Below are positions 1 to 11,644 of a DNA stretch of 64,000 nt, piece after piece. Both the position numbers and the translations under genes were made by a program. A model generated the notes under the pieces. That model made no database searches, was not told the DNA's origin, and saw nothing but the letters and a program-made list of their open reading frames with translations. This DNA is from Kryptolebias marmoratus (lineage: Eukaryota > Chordata > Actinopteri > Cyprinodontiformes > Rivulidae): assembly GCF_001649575.2 (NCBI RefSeq), contig NC_051433.1, positions 20,837,947 through 20,901,946 on the forward strand, in the 5' to 3' direction. The number at the start of each line of letters is the position of its first letter. Position 1 is the stretch's first letter.

Positions 1-1734
1 AAAGAACCATGTTGTCATAATGAGTACTGCTTCACAGGGTTCGTTTGTCACATAAAACAAAAACATCCGGACAGGAAATAAGTATGAAAATGATTTTATT
101 TTGAAGGGCACGGGAAGTAACGGCAGGTAACTTCTGTGGAGAGAATTGCAGCGACAGTTAGCAGTTCTCCAGGTATATATGATAACATTGTTCTGCTTAG
201 TAGTTTTGAGACTATTTCTCTGACTTCGTCCTTTTTGGGGTTTTAGGTTCCTGAGGAGGAGGCGGATTCCAGAGGAAACAATAGCTCTGAGGCTGGACCA
301 ATCACCACGAGGCAACTATCAGACCAACGAAGAATACTGTCTCAGCTCAGCCTTACACACCCAGGTGGCAATCAGCTCTCAAGGAAAACAGCTAATCATG
401 AAAACAAAAATATATATAAAAAAGAAGATATTACTGTTCATCACCTTGCCACGTGATTCCACTTCAAAACGCCTGAATGTTTTAAGTATTTAACTGGCTT
501 TAAACGAAGCAGAAAGCCAAAGAGGAGCGAGATCGGACAGACGTCTTCACGCACCGAACAGTCCCAATCAGGTTCATGGACAAATGTCAGCTCGACCAGA
601 GTGTGAAGAAATGTAAGACACATTTCTAATAGCCACAGAAGTATTTGATCACTGAAACAGACACCCGCAGTCAAGAGCGGAGCGTTGACGACTCTGTCGC
701 AGCCATCAAAGATCAGCTTCTCGCCGATCCATTCACACCTGCCTCTGTTTCTTCTTCCTGTGCCTCCTGCAGGTGAGAAAATAATCCTCCCTCTCAGCCC
801 ATTAGTCACAGAGGATTAGACCGTTAGCAAAGACAGAGATGGGAGGTGAGCAGGGGGGGAAAAGAGACAGAAAAAATCCATTTGATATTATGAGGTAATG
901 ACTCCACGAAAACTATATTCCCAGGAAGACTACGGTGCAGGAGCAAAGATGGACTGTTCATGTTTAGTGAAATTAAAAAGCATTTATCCAGATTAAACTT
1001 GAGTGCGGAACTGGGGCACACCTGGAAAGGTAGCATCTGACGTGACGTCCCAGAGTTGCACGTTATTCATCAGAGATTTCTGAGTCTGAGAGCACATCTG
1101 TATGAAACTAATTCGTCCCGGTCTCGTGCTTGAACTGCAGACTCGGGCCGACTTTATTACCAGCGCTGATCGGGGTCCGTCCACCTCCAGCCCTCTCAGA
1201 GGCTCATCTGGAAGTCACGACTCATTTATCACCTTCTGATCTAATTAAACAAGCTGAAGCGTTGATGAAAGCGGGGATCTGGCTCCATTATCCGGCTCCA
1301 TTAGCCGACGGCACAACAAAACTGCTCCCCATCCTTCACAACTCTCCGTCCACCTCGCTCACCCACACTGCGCCCCCCTCCTGCAGCTGCCGTTAGGGAA
1401 TTTCATCCTGTTTGCACCTCATTTGTGTGAATGCTGAGTCAGCGTGCGCACCGTTTCCTGGGCTTTATTTTTCGTGCGTTTAATTTTTTTTTTAACTACT
1501 TCTGCGTGCTTTGTGCTTCTTTAACCATATGCGTATCAACATATTCAGCTCATTCAGGAGACGGTTGCTATGACGTTTGGGTTTTGGAATTTCTATACTT
1601 TTCAAAAATATTTAACTTTATTCAGAAAGAAATAGAAAAACACTGAGATCTCTTTAATCCATTTAAAAGATTGTTTTCTTTGAAATCTGCTTTAGAAAAC
1701 CTGCTCTGTTTTGGTCTTATTATGCAACTTTTAG
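1..1734. other. Intergenic, nothing recognised
   Basis: Several 60-120 codon open frames occur, but none resembles a known protein or has convincing splice structure. The sequence is of mixed composition with no clear repeat. Confidence 0.5.
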
Positions 1735-2180
1735 CTTTTATCTAATATTTGGCTACTTTTCATTTTTAGCTAGCCTTCTACTACTTTTAGCGTTCACCTA
1801 GCTTTTTGCTACTTTTAGCTTTAGCTACTTTTATATTTTAGCTAGCCTTTTGATGCTTTTAGGCTAAAATCATCAAAAGGCTAGCTAAAAATGAAAAGTA
1901 GCCAAATGGTAGATAAAGCTAAAAGTTTTAGCTTTTATCTACCATTTGGCTACTTTTCATCTTTTAGCTAACCTTTAGCTGCTTTTAGCTTTTACCTAGC
2001 CTTATGATACTTTTACATTTTACCTAGCCTTTTGCGATTTTTAACTTCTCGCTAGCCTTTTGATACTTTTAGCTTTTATCTACATTTGGCTACTTTTTTT
2101 TTTTTTTGCTAGCCTCGATAGTTTTAGCTTTTAGCTCGGCTTTGCTACTTTTAGCTTCCAACTAGTGTTTTTCTTCTTCT
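1735..2180. repeat. TAGCTTTT-rich degenerate repeat block with inverted segments
   Basis: Variants of GCTACTTTTAGCTTTTA and GCTAGCCTTTTGATACTTTT recur about every 25-40 bp. Two fold-backs sit inside. Arms at 1841-1855 and 1871-1885 are perfect 15-mers. Around a centre at about 1925, arms 1883-1924 and 1926-1969 pair almost completely, with a perfect 27-bp core (1891-1917 with 1934-1960). Confidence 0.85.
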
Positions 2181-2789
2181 AGCTTTAACAGCTCAGTTTC
2201 AGCAGACTTAGGCAGTCGTCCACATTCAGCACTCACACTGAATTTTCACAGGAAATATTACCTTTCTAGTTTTTTATTTTATTTTTTGGTAACATTTTTG
2301 TTTTTGCTTCCTTTAGCCTTCAAACTTTCTCTCCCAGGGCAGCTTTAGGATTACTCGATCTTCTTTCCTGACATCCATTTCTAGCAGAGAGCTGTGAATC
2401 TTTACTTCTGATTTAGTATTTTGTCAATTTTTGTGTGGAATCAGGTCAAGGATCCCCCCCCCCTGCTTCAGATTAAACACAGAAGTTGTGTGGTTTTTGT
2501 TTGATCTGACAATAAAAAAAAAAAGTTAACAAGGTAAAGACTGGGTGATGGATGTGGAGCTGTGAGTGTTTGCATGGATGTTGTGTGAGACCGTATGAGA
2601 AGCAGCTAAATGTACGAGGAAAATCCTGTTCGCTCCCATCCTGCAAAGAATGATGTGTGCCCCATCTGCTGGCATGGTTGGCTGTTACACCTCCCAAACA
2701 GGAAGAACCCTCATAATAAAAAAGCAAAGAAAGCAGTGAGCTGGTTATCACCTGCCGCCAAAAGGTAAAGGTAGATTATAAAGTTTATA
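2181..2789. other. Intergenic, nothing recognised
   Basis: AT-rich sequence with short homopolymers. No coding or repeat signature was identified. Confidence 0.45.
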
Positions 2790-3485
2790 TCCTCGTCTGT
2801 CTGTTAGCAAAATATCTCATGAACCACTAGACAGATTTCAATGACAGTTCCAGGAAATAATCACTGGATGTACTTCAACAACTCATTAGCCTTTGGAGTC
2901 CACTAAATTCAAAATGGCCGCCACAGCCAACTGACCTTTGAAAGCACAGAAATGTCAACAATTCAGTCAGTTTTTGCAGCTATTGTGCCAAAATTTGTCG
3001 TGATTGTAGCTGAGAGTCATCTCGAACACATACTTCACGTTGTACTCATTGAACTAGACCTTTGCTTAAAACTTCAGCATTGGCTTTTGAAGTCCACCCT
3101 GTTGGTCTGTTAGCAAAATATCTCATGAACCACTGAACGTATTTTAGTGAAACTTTCAGAGAGTAGTCACTGGATGTGCCTGTACAACTGATTATATGTT
3201 GGAGTCCATCCAATTCAAAATGGCCTCCACAGCCAATCGATCTCAACCAACACAAAAATGGCTTTAACTCAGTGAGGTTGACAGATATTGAACTAGAATT
3301 TGGTGTGGTGGTAGCTGAGCCAAACACAACTCATACTCTGAGTGGGACATCTTGACATATTGAATGAGATCGTGCATAACGACCATTTTTAAAGTTTCAC
3401 CAGAAAGGCCACAACGTTTTCGTTCCTCAACAAAACACGATCTTAGTCTAAAATCTCTTGCATTCTGTTAAGGAATCTTAGGCCT
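2790..3485 (+). repeat. Unclassified interspersed repeat A, dimeric copy 1
   Basis: Two monomers start with the module TTAGCAAAATATCTCATGAA about 304 bp apart. Each continues with a conserved block reading CAAAATGGCC.CCACAGCC and then AACTCAGT..GTT. The same order of blocks recurs at 5195-5870, 14890-15215 and 18885-19110. It is an interspersed repeat of unknown class. Minus-strand open frames in the copies arise from the shared DNA and do not look like genes. Confidence 0.85.
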
Positions 3486-4334
3486 TTAATTTGTTCATTT
3501 TAGGGGTCCCGAGGCTGCAAAAGGCAGAAGCAAAAGGAGAAAACGAGCAAGAAATTATGCCTCCTTATTCCGCCAATGACCTCACTACAAGTGCTCATTA
3601 CTACTGTCCACAATTACACCGTCACGAGCCTTTTTCTAATATATCTGCAGGCTCTCGTGATGATTGCCGGCCTGGCACCGCGCTGCGGAGCGCAATCATC
3701 GAAGACATCTCAGAAGTCATTTTCTGCGGGCCTGCAGGCATCGGGGGGACATTACCAGAGGGAAAATTACATGGCAGCAGCCTCCTAAGATGAAACATGA
3801 TGGGGCCAATTAGAGTAGAGGACAGACATGTCCCCCCTCCCCCCTCCAACAGTAAGAAAGACAAGAAAGTCACTTGTGGAATGTAATTAGTCGTGTTTGT
3901 GTCCAAGTCATTAAGACTAATTTGTTGATGCTGGCAAACAAGCTCTTTAAGGTAATGGGGGAACTGTCTTGTTTAGTTGAGTTAATAATGCTCTCACTGT
4001 GCAATTACACGCAGCGTTCAAAAAACACAGAATCTTGTTTTTCACACACACACACACACGTTCATGTTGTTTTCTTTTTTTTTTTTTTTTTTTATCTCTG
4101 CTGGACTCATTAATGCGAAAATAACACTAAGCTGGCATTTGGTGAAACCACTGAGCGTCAGTTCGGAAAGTCTATATGAAGTAGAAATATGGCCGTTACA
4201 CGTTTGAAATGTTTCTGAAACAGAGGGATACCGTCCAAAATTTAAAAAAAATGGTTCTGTCATTTCTGATACAGAAATATTTTTTGTATGAATATTGGGT
4301 CAAGATTAAAATGAAACAAAAATATAATACAATT
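3486..4334. other. Intergenic; CA and T tracts, otherwise unrecognised
   Basis: A short CA run at about 4042-4058 is followed by a T tract at 4074-4093. No gene or known repeat was recognised in the remainder. Confidence 0.45.
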
Positions 4335-4501
4335 TTACCAGTTATCTCCGCCAAGGACGTTAGGTGTTCTGTACTGCCTGTCTGCCTGTCTGTCTATCTG
4401 TGGACAAGATGACTTAAAAGGTTATGAACAGATTTTCATGGACCTTTCAGGAAACATCCAGTATGCTACAAGCAACAGTTTAATACATTTTTGTAGTGAT
4501 A

Positions 4502-4521
4502 CGGTCAAAGGTCAGAGGTCA
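4502..4521 (+). promoter_or_regulatory. Triple AGGTCA-like half-sites spaced by 1 bp (DR1-like)
   Basis: CGGTCA, AGGTCA and AGGTCA are each separated by one base. DR1 spacing of AGGTCA is the classic site for RXR heterodimers with PPAR, for COUP-TF and for HNF4. Function in this repeat is untested. Confidence 0.4.
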
Positions 4522-4878
4522 CAGATCAGCTGGTGCTCTAACTCTGCAGCTGTATAACAGGGATGTATAACTCTTCAGCTGGACACCTCAGGGGTCAAGG
4601 GTGATCCCTGCTGATTTCAAGGTGATGGGGTCAAAGGTCATTATCACAGCTGACCTAGAGCTCTAACTATGCAACCATGTTACTGAAAAAAATTAAACTG
4701 AACAATTGGTCACCTATTAGGTCAAGGGTGATCACTATTGATTTCAGGGTCATGGGGTCAAAGGTCAACATCCCAGTTGGCCTAGAGCTCTAACTAATCA
4801 GTGGTGTAATGTGGGAATGTCAAACTGCACAGCTGGACACCTCATGGGTCAAAGTGTGTGTTGATTTCAAGGTTCATG

Positions 4879-4891
4879 AGGTCAAAGGTCA
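4879..4891 (+). promoter_or_regulatory. Perfect DR1 nuclear-receptor-type motif
   Basis: AGGTCA-A-AGGTCA lies in the last unit of the tandem array. It is identical in form to the isolated motif at 7092-7104. Confidence 0.4.
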
Positions 4892-5194
4892 AGCTCACAG
4901 GTAACCCCTTTGTTAAAAACCTCTCTCTGCTCCTACATATGATCCTTCTGTTCCCTCCACCAAGGAGGTTCTGTTTCCGGTTGTGTCTGTTGGTTTGTTT
5001 GTCTGTCTGTTAGCAAAGATCAGGTAAAAACTAATGAACAGATTTGGATGAAATTTTCAGGAAATGTTGGGGTCGTTACAAAAAAACAGTTGGATTACAT
5101 TTTGGTGCTGATCCAGATTATTATGATGATCTGGATCAGCCCTGTTTTTAATCACGCTGCAGCCTTGGCAGAGGTTTGCGCTCTCTGAGTGCCT

Positions 5195-5870
5195 TTAGTT
5201 ATCTGTTACCAAAATATCTTATGAACCACCAGGTGGATTTTAATGAAACTTGCAGAACATAATCAGTAAATGTACTTCTGTACCTGATCAACTTTTGCAA
5301 ACAACCCAATTAATGATGGCTGCCACAGCCAACTCACATTACAAAGCACAAAAACGTCTATAATTCAGTCAGTTTTATAAATATTTTGCTTAAACTTGGT
5401 GTGGTTGTCGATGAAACTCATCCACAACACATACTCCGAGAGTTCCTTAATGAGCGAGATCTTTGCCTAAAAAATTACCATTACCTGTTGGAATTGACCA
5501 TGTTTGTCTGTTAGCAAAATATCTCATGAACCACTGCATCGATTTTAATGAAACTTTCATGAAACAATCATTGGACATGTATTTACAACTGATTGATTTT
5601 TGGAGGGAATCCAGTTCAAAATGGCCACCACAGCTGATCTCTATTATCAAACACAAAAATAGCTATAACGAAGTCAGTTTTTCAGACACTGAGCTGAAAG
5701 TTGACACGGCAGTAGCTGAGAATTAGACACAACATATAATCTAAGTGTGACATCTGGTGAGAGTGCAAGAGATCAAGCTTAACGTTGGTTTTCAGGTTTG
5801 ACCAAAACGACTACAACTTTGTAATTTCTCAACATAAAACAATGGGTGATGTGCATTCCAGGAAAGCATC
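5195..5870 (+). repeat. Unclassified interspersed repeat A, dimeric copy 2
   Basis: Two monomers have the CAAAATATCT(C/T)ATGAACCA module about 305 bp apart, the same spacing as in copy 1. It ends near a block similar to GGGTGATGTGCATTCC. The copy directly follows the end of repeat C. Confidence 0.85.
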
Positions 5871-7090
5871 TGTGGCAGAGCTGAACTTTGGAGTTTCCGT
5901 TATTTAATTTAATTTATTTTGTTGGGTTTTTTTTATTGCTGTGCATTCATAGGAAATAATGCATCTTTGATTGTAACTTGCAGGGACTGCCAGCTTTTAT
6001 TTATTTAAGATCAAGAGTGAAGTTTGATCCTAACGGCTGCAGAATGTGATGGCTCTGGATGGTCCCCATTTTGTCTGTTCCATTCAATAATTTTGAGTTT
6101 CTCTCAGTGAATAAACAAAAAAAAAGAACAAATAGCCTGCTTGCTCTGACTTGCACACTGCATTAAAAATGCAGCTTAACTCTAAATATCAAGTCATTTT
6201 TTACATGTTTTCCTGTCATGTTTAGTCAAATATATGGTGTCTGTTTGTTGAGGAAGGAACTGAGTGAGAATAAAGCAAGATTTGGTACTGTTTTGAATTA
6301 AAGATGTTTAATGCTGGTGCAGTAGGACACATTTTATCCTGACTGACGACAACGAGACCCAGGAAAGTTCTATTCTAATCAGACCTGTTCTGTCCAGATG
6401 GGTATGTGTACTCTGGAGCAAATATTTAAAAAGCTGGTTTTCTTACTGTGCGCTGACTCAGTAAAACCTCAGAAATAACTATGTGGCGGTTATTAACACT
6501 TAAAGTATAATTTCCGTTTCAGATTTTGTGCACATCCACAGGAAACGGAGCGTTTCATGGTTCATTTTGCACAAAAATAATCTCACCGACACATTATTCA
6601 CGCAAAGAATGGGCCCACTGATTGGAGACATGTGAGGAATGTAAAACTCACAACAGCAAAAAAAAATAAAAAATACAATGTTGCTACAGTGAAAGGTTTT
6701 AGGGTTGTAGTGGTAGGAGCCGAATGCGGGCATGGTGGAGGCAAGGCTGAGATCCAAACACAACTTTGATGCTAAGCGCAGGTACGGGAGGGGCGGAAGG
6801 AAAACAAGAAGATGACCGGGCAACTTGACACGAACAAAACAAAGGCTCCAACGGCTTACTGAGAAAAGCGGGGAGTCAATATACTGGGTGGGGTGATGAA
6901 AACATGGGAGCTGAGGGATATTCCAAAAAGCAGGTTATGTGGAAACTCTGAGGCAAGTAAAACTCTGACTCTGTCACCATGGGAACAGACCCTGAAGTAA
7001 ACCTGATCGCTGGTAGGCTTACTCTGAAGCAGTTGTCGAGCTTCTCTTAGAGGGTCGCATCCAGTGTTGTGAAAATTGACCTGATGAGCC
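5871..7090. other. Intergenic, nothing firmly recognised
   Basis: No supported gene. Sequence at about 6700-6950 has the look of a dispersed fish repeat (purine-rich, ending near AACATGGGAGCTGAGG), but I could not place it in a family. Confidence 0.4.
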
Positions 7091-7091
7091 A

Positions 7092-7104
7092 GAGGTCAAA
7101 GGTC
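7092..7104 (+). promoter_or_regulatory. Perfect DR1 nuclear-receptor-type motif
   Basis: AGGTCA-A-AGGTCA, preceded by GATGAGCC. It stands outside the tandem array at 4.3-5.2 kb and just upstream of the LINE fragment. Binding is an inference from the motif only. Confidence 0.4.
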
Positions 7105-7152
7105 ACTGATAGGCAACAAAAATCAAAGCTTTCTCTCTTATTTACTTACTGA

Positions 7153-7560
7153 TCGTCGTATCAACCCTCCAGAACACTCAGGTCTTCTGGTTCTGGTCTA
7201 CTTTGTATTCCCAGAACCAGAACCAAACATGGAGAAGCAGCTTTCAGTTTCTATGCACCATCAATCTGGAACAAACTCCCGGAAAACTGCGAAACAGCCG
7301 AAACACTAAATTCCTTTAAATCAAGGCTGAAAACTCACCTGTTTGGAGCTGTCCGCAAACAAATTCAGGTGAAAAGCTGCTCTGAACAAAATATCTTATT
7401 GCATATTGACCATCTCCTTATGATTATCATTTTTTGGATTATTGTAATGATGTTTTTGATGATTGTAATGTAATTCTGCTGATTTTTTTATGATGTAAAG
7501 CACTTTGAATGCCTTGCTGCTGAAATGTGCTATACAAATACATTTTTACTTACTTACTCT
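7153..7560 (+). mobile_element. 5'-truncated L2/CR1-like LINE, C-terminal ORF end and 3' tail
   Basis: An open frame with no stop runs from 7153 to TAA at about 7471. It carries SFYAPSIWNKLPEN and SFKSRLKTHLFGA, the typical C-terminal end of L2-type LINE proteins in fish. It is followed by a tail with GTAAAGCACTTTGAATGCCT and TGTGCTATACAAATA, ending in (ACTT)n at 7546-7558. The reverse-transcriptase core is absent, as expected for 5' truncation. The open frame suggests a fairly recent insertion. Confidence 0.8.
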
Positions 7561-8765
7561 GATTTAATGCGAAGAGGGGATAGGAAACTGACAAACAGTT
7601 CCATCTCTGTGAGGGTGGAACTTCAGGAAGGCTTTGCTTTTTGTTGCTCATGTTAATCCTGACAGGTTTAACACGGCTAAGCTATAAGTGTGTTTTTATG
7701 TGAAAAAAAAAAATAGGCCGATGCAACGCAAGTCACTCATTCCATCATGTTATAAAACATCATTATCTGTTGCATCGTTTTACTTCATCTTCATGACACT
7801 GAACCTTAGGAAAAGATCCCAGACTGTGCTCTTAACATGGAGGCTGACACGTGGTGAAATTAGCATGTTATTTTGGTATTCTGACTCAATCCATAACACA
7901 GCTCCCAGGATACGGTCCTATCATGAGGTCAGATGGGAGCAGGGATGTGTTGGAACACTGGAACAATGCAGACAATTAGGAAATAATCTGCCTGAATCCA
8001 AGCTATTTTCTTGAGTTTATAAACAAATCTCAGTCTACTCAGATTAAAAAGTAAAGTTCAGTAAAATCTTTATATAGCTACTTCCCAAAAAACAGATATA
8101 ATTGGAATTCAGTGTATAAAATATATAAAATATTTGCCGGCCTCAGTAGACAGACCACTAGATGGCACTCTAACACCACAGTAAAGCAGCCCTAATTGTC
8201 CAGATGTTATTCAAATATAAAGGTTAGGTTTTCCCTTTGTGCACACTCTTTGCTATTTAAAGGTCATCATTTGCAAGCAGCCAACGATCTGATGTAACAT
8301 TTTCTGCTGCTCGGTTATAATCCTCATCTGCAGCGGGAGCTGGAGTGGATCACAGTCTGGTTGATACACTTTAAAAAAAAAAAAAAAAAAAGAGGTGACT
8401 GTGGTAAAAAAGTGAGATCCCTGCATTTGTGTAAATGTCACCTCTACTGTTTGAGTCTCCGCTGTGAGGTTCTTATTTCGCCCTCACGCCGATAATTACA
8501 GTTTCTGTGCAGCTGAACGTGTCAGAGGTGAACAGGAGTCGTCTCAGCTCTCGGAAGGAAAAAAAAAAAGAAATCAAACGTCAGAGACGCCGTGAGCTGA
8601 TGTTGCTGCTGCTCGTGCTTTTAGCCCTTTGCGCTCAGAAGCCAACAACATCCGGCACATCTACCTTATTTAATAAAACCTTTCCTAACTGTGCCTCCTC
8701 GCTTTGTTTTCTCGAGAGAGGGAGAAATGAACACGTTAGTTTTGTTTCACAAAGAACACAAATGG
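7561..8765. other. Intergenic, nothing recognised
   Basis: It contains a poly-A run at 8371-8391 and no supported gene. Confidence 0.4.
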
Positions 8766-9006
8766 TTCAGGGGTGAAAACAACACAAAAATGGCTTTAAC
8801 TCAGTCAGTTTTATAGATATTGAACTAAAATTTGGTTTGCATATGCGTACGTTTTGACATGAACTGTTGAATGCGTTGTTTCCAAAGTTTGACTAAAATA
8901 GCTTTAGCTCCTAGTTATTTTCCTACACAAGATGATCTGAGTTTAAAACTACGGCACGAAAGGCAGCGGGTGATATGCATCCCTTCAAGGAATTCTAAGC
9001 CTTTTA
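8766..9006 (+). repeat. Repeat A, 3' fragment
   Basis: It begins at CACAAAAATGGCTTTAACTC and ends with AGGCAGCGGGTGATATGCAT and CAAGGAATTCTAAG, the terminal block shared with the copy near 15190. Confidence 0.75.
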
Positions 9007-9540
9007 TTTTGACATGTTTTCACAGGTTAAAACATGCAAATTTTCATACATTTGTGTGTTTATTGTGAAGAAAATGGATGGATGGATTGATGTGTTTATT
9101 GTTCCAAATCCACACGGGAAACATGAGAAAACGCGTCTCCCACGTCTTTTGCATGGGTCACATGTCACTTTAACAAGTTCTCACATGTGAAGTTCATGTG
9201 TTTTTTTTTCTTTCTCTAAAGCATTTCACAGACCTTTAGTGGGTGCTCAAACAGCCTCAGACATCAGAAGCGCCGAAGGAAAATCTGCTACCGCGCCTTC
9301 AAAAGCTGTACAAAACTGCTGAGGTCGCGTTAGATTGAGCTGTTGTGCTACGTTCCAGAAAAGTTATTGAAAAATAGTTTTTTTTGTTGTGTTTTTTCTT
9401 TTTGTGCAGTGGAAAACTTGGAGTATAAATGGTGGGAGAGATATTGAGTAGGCGGCAGCAGGTGAGCTGATTACTCATGAGAAACAGGTGTGTGTGTGGA
9501 GCTGGAAGGAAAGACAGCTGCCACTTAAACCACAGAAAAC
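9007..9540. other. Intergenic, nothing recognised
   Basis: It contains a short (ATGG)n at about 9073-9086. No coding signal was seen. Confidence 0.4.

Positions 9541-9607
<67 letters not shown>
9541..9607. repeat. (ACAT)n/(AT)n microsatellite
   Basis: ACATACATACAT runs into about 26 uninterrupted AT units. Confidence 0.98.
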
Positions 9608-9609
<2 letters not shown>

Positions 9610-11644
9610 TCCCAGCAAATTATGGTCCAAATTTAGCCAGGTCATGCAAACATGTTGTTCCGTGTGAATCCATGTGAAAATTTCTTTTTTATATATATTG
9701 TATGTCACCAACTAGTCTCAAACTAACAACTAGTCCAAGCTAGCAAGACCAAAATGGATCCCCGCCTTCTAAAAAAAATCAAACTTTCAAAATCTCAAAG
9801 TTGTTCAAATCTTACACCCTTGTCAATTTTTGTATTACGTGGCGATTTATACATAGTACTCCATGGTCATTTGAAAGTACAAATAGTCACAGCCTTCATT
9901 GTTGCATGTCAGTCTAATCAGATCTAAGCTCGATTTCTTCAAACTGAATTTGTTGGAAGAGCTCCTGGACCTGCAACAGGTTCAGGTCAGTTGTGCAACA
10001 ACCTTTCCGCAGAACCTCGCCTGAAAACATCCGAACTGAACCGTCGATCATTTCCTTCGCAGAGTGTGAATGTTGGCCCGAGGTGAGGCCTCTGTTGTGG
10101 CCACCGGACAGCTACGACGCCGTGATGATTACAACCCTCCCACCCCCTCCGCCCAGCTCACCTGCGTTTACCTGACGCTGGCGAAATCGATCACAGTAAT
10201 CGGTGTCGCCCAGCGAGGCCGATGGGAAAGCTGCCGTGGCAGAACAGAAGGCACGAAGAGCGTTTTTGCCTCGTCTGTGATATATCTGTCTTTAAGTGGG
10301 ATCCTGGCGTGGGATCAATGTGCTACAGGCGGCTCATATTTCACTGATGGCCCAGCAGGGATGAAGGAGAGAGAGAGAGCGAGAGAGAAAATGGAAGGGA
10401 AAGGAAAGATGGGATGATGACATGGCTTTGCATGGCTCTCGGGAGGTCAGACTGGAGAACAGATAGCAGAAACAGGCTGCGGCGAAAAGGTGAGAAAAGG
10501 AGCTAAGTTTTGTGACGTAGGACTTGGTAGTGCAGCAGAGGCTTCGAAGCAGCACAGCCTGACAGCTTGTCGATTCAGTGAATTTATAATGAATGTTCTT
10601 TTATTCTTTCACTTTTCTCTCTGACTTTTTTCTTCATCTTCCCTCCCTGTACCTCCCCTCCCTCTGCTGGGTTTCAGGGCATCAGCCTCCGCGTCCTGTC
10701 ACTGACTCTTGTAGCTTTTCATCCTGAGTACAAACAAAGGGCTATATGAAAGGTGCTTAGTCGCACTTCTCGCCGCCCCTGCTGTTGAGGTGTCCTAATG
10801 ATGCAAATGTTATTCTGGCTAATGAGCAGGAGCTATGTTGCCACCCTGTCCGACCAGCCTGTCTCATGAATAAAACGCACCGTGTCAGAGTCCAGACGTG
10901 TGCTCCTCTCGGCTCACAAAATAATGACCAATGTGCAGATGGCGCCTTTTGAAACAACATGCAAGAATAAAAAGACAGTTGTTGGCATTGCAAAGGAGTG
11001 ATCGGGCCTTTAAAATTAAAATACCTTTAAGCTATTAAAATGTGAACAACCTGCCCTGTCTGAAACACAGAGTTGGCACGCAAATAGGCAGAAGAAGTGC
11101 ACGGAAACTTTTGCTGGAGCTCTGAACGCACCCCCCCTCCTCTCCACTTGCAAATCGCATAACCTTTTGACTCCGAGTTCACTTTGGCTGTCACATACAC
11201 ACGCCTCTAAAGGAGATATAAACCAACAGACGTCGGCTCTGTGTTATTACAATAAACCTTATAGCTGTTTGCATCTCTCTCGCTCCCTCTCCACCTCGCA
11301 GCTTAATCCTCTGCGCTTTTGCCCTTCAGTTTTTCAAAGGCAGCCTGCGGGCTAGAATTGCCCTTTGCTGACTCGCGGCTGACAGTGAATAAGTTCCCTT
11401 CTCGTCTCCTCCCTTTTATCTCTGAGATCATACTCTGAGTGGGTCAAGATCAATGGTGCTCCCTGCAAATCTGCCCGGATTCCGGGTTGCTTCTCATTGA
11501 CCTCTACACCAGGGGTAACTCGCGCTTCCCATCCAATCGCTCGCTTCTGTGGATAAATTCTGATGCTAAACGCTGAGCTTCAGCAGAAAAGTCACGGACC
11601 CTGTTGGTGCGGACTAGTTTCTGCTTTGTTACCTCTCGGTTTTA
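9608..11644. other. Intergenic; unrecognised, partly GC-richer
   Basis: Positions 10000-11600 are less AT-rich and less repetitive than their surroundings, the texture of unique or conserved non-coding DNA. No exon or known element was identified. Confidence 0.4.

Larger units (their letters stand above)
4335..5190 (+). repeat. Repeat C with ~125-bp tandem units containing DR1 motifs
   Basis: The block is bounded by two similar ends reading CCGCCAAGGA (4347) and CCACCAAGGAGGTTCTGTTT (4957). Between them, 3-4 diverged units of 124-127 bp share GGTCAAAGGTCA, CAGCTG.CCTAGAGCTCTAACT and a GGTCAAGGGTGATC segment. The GGTCAAAGGTCA core recurs at 4503-4514, 4629-4640, 4756-4767 and 4880-4891. The end, GCAGAGGTTTGCGCTCTCTG, abuts the next copy of repeat A. 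Confidence 0.8.

Noticed and set aside
441..809. A 122-codon minus-strand frame near the window start
   Set aside because: No recognisable domain and no supporting splice or promoter context.
3046..5656. Similar minus-strand frames (…CGGHFELD…QWFMRYFANR…) at 3046-3327 and 5447-5656
   Set aside because: They are the complement of the same repeat A block. The similarity reflects repeat DNA, and the frames differ in start, end and flanks.
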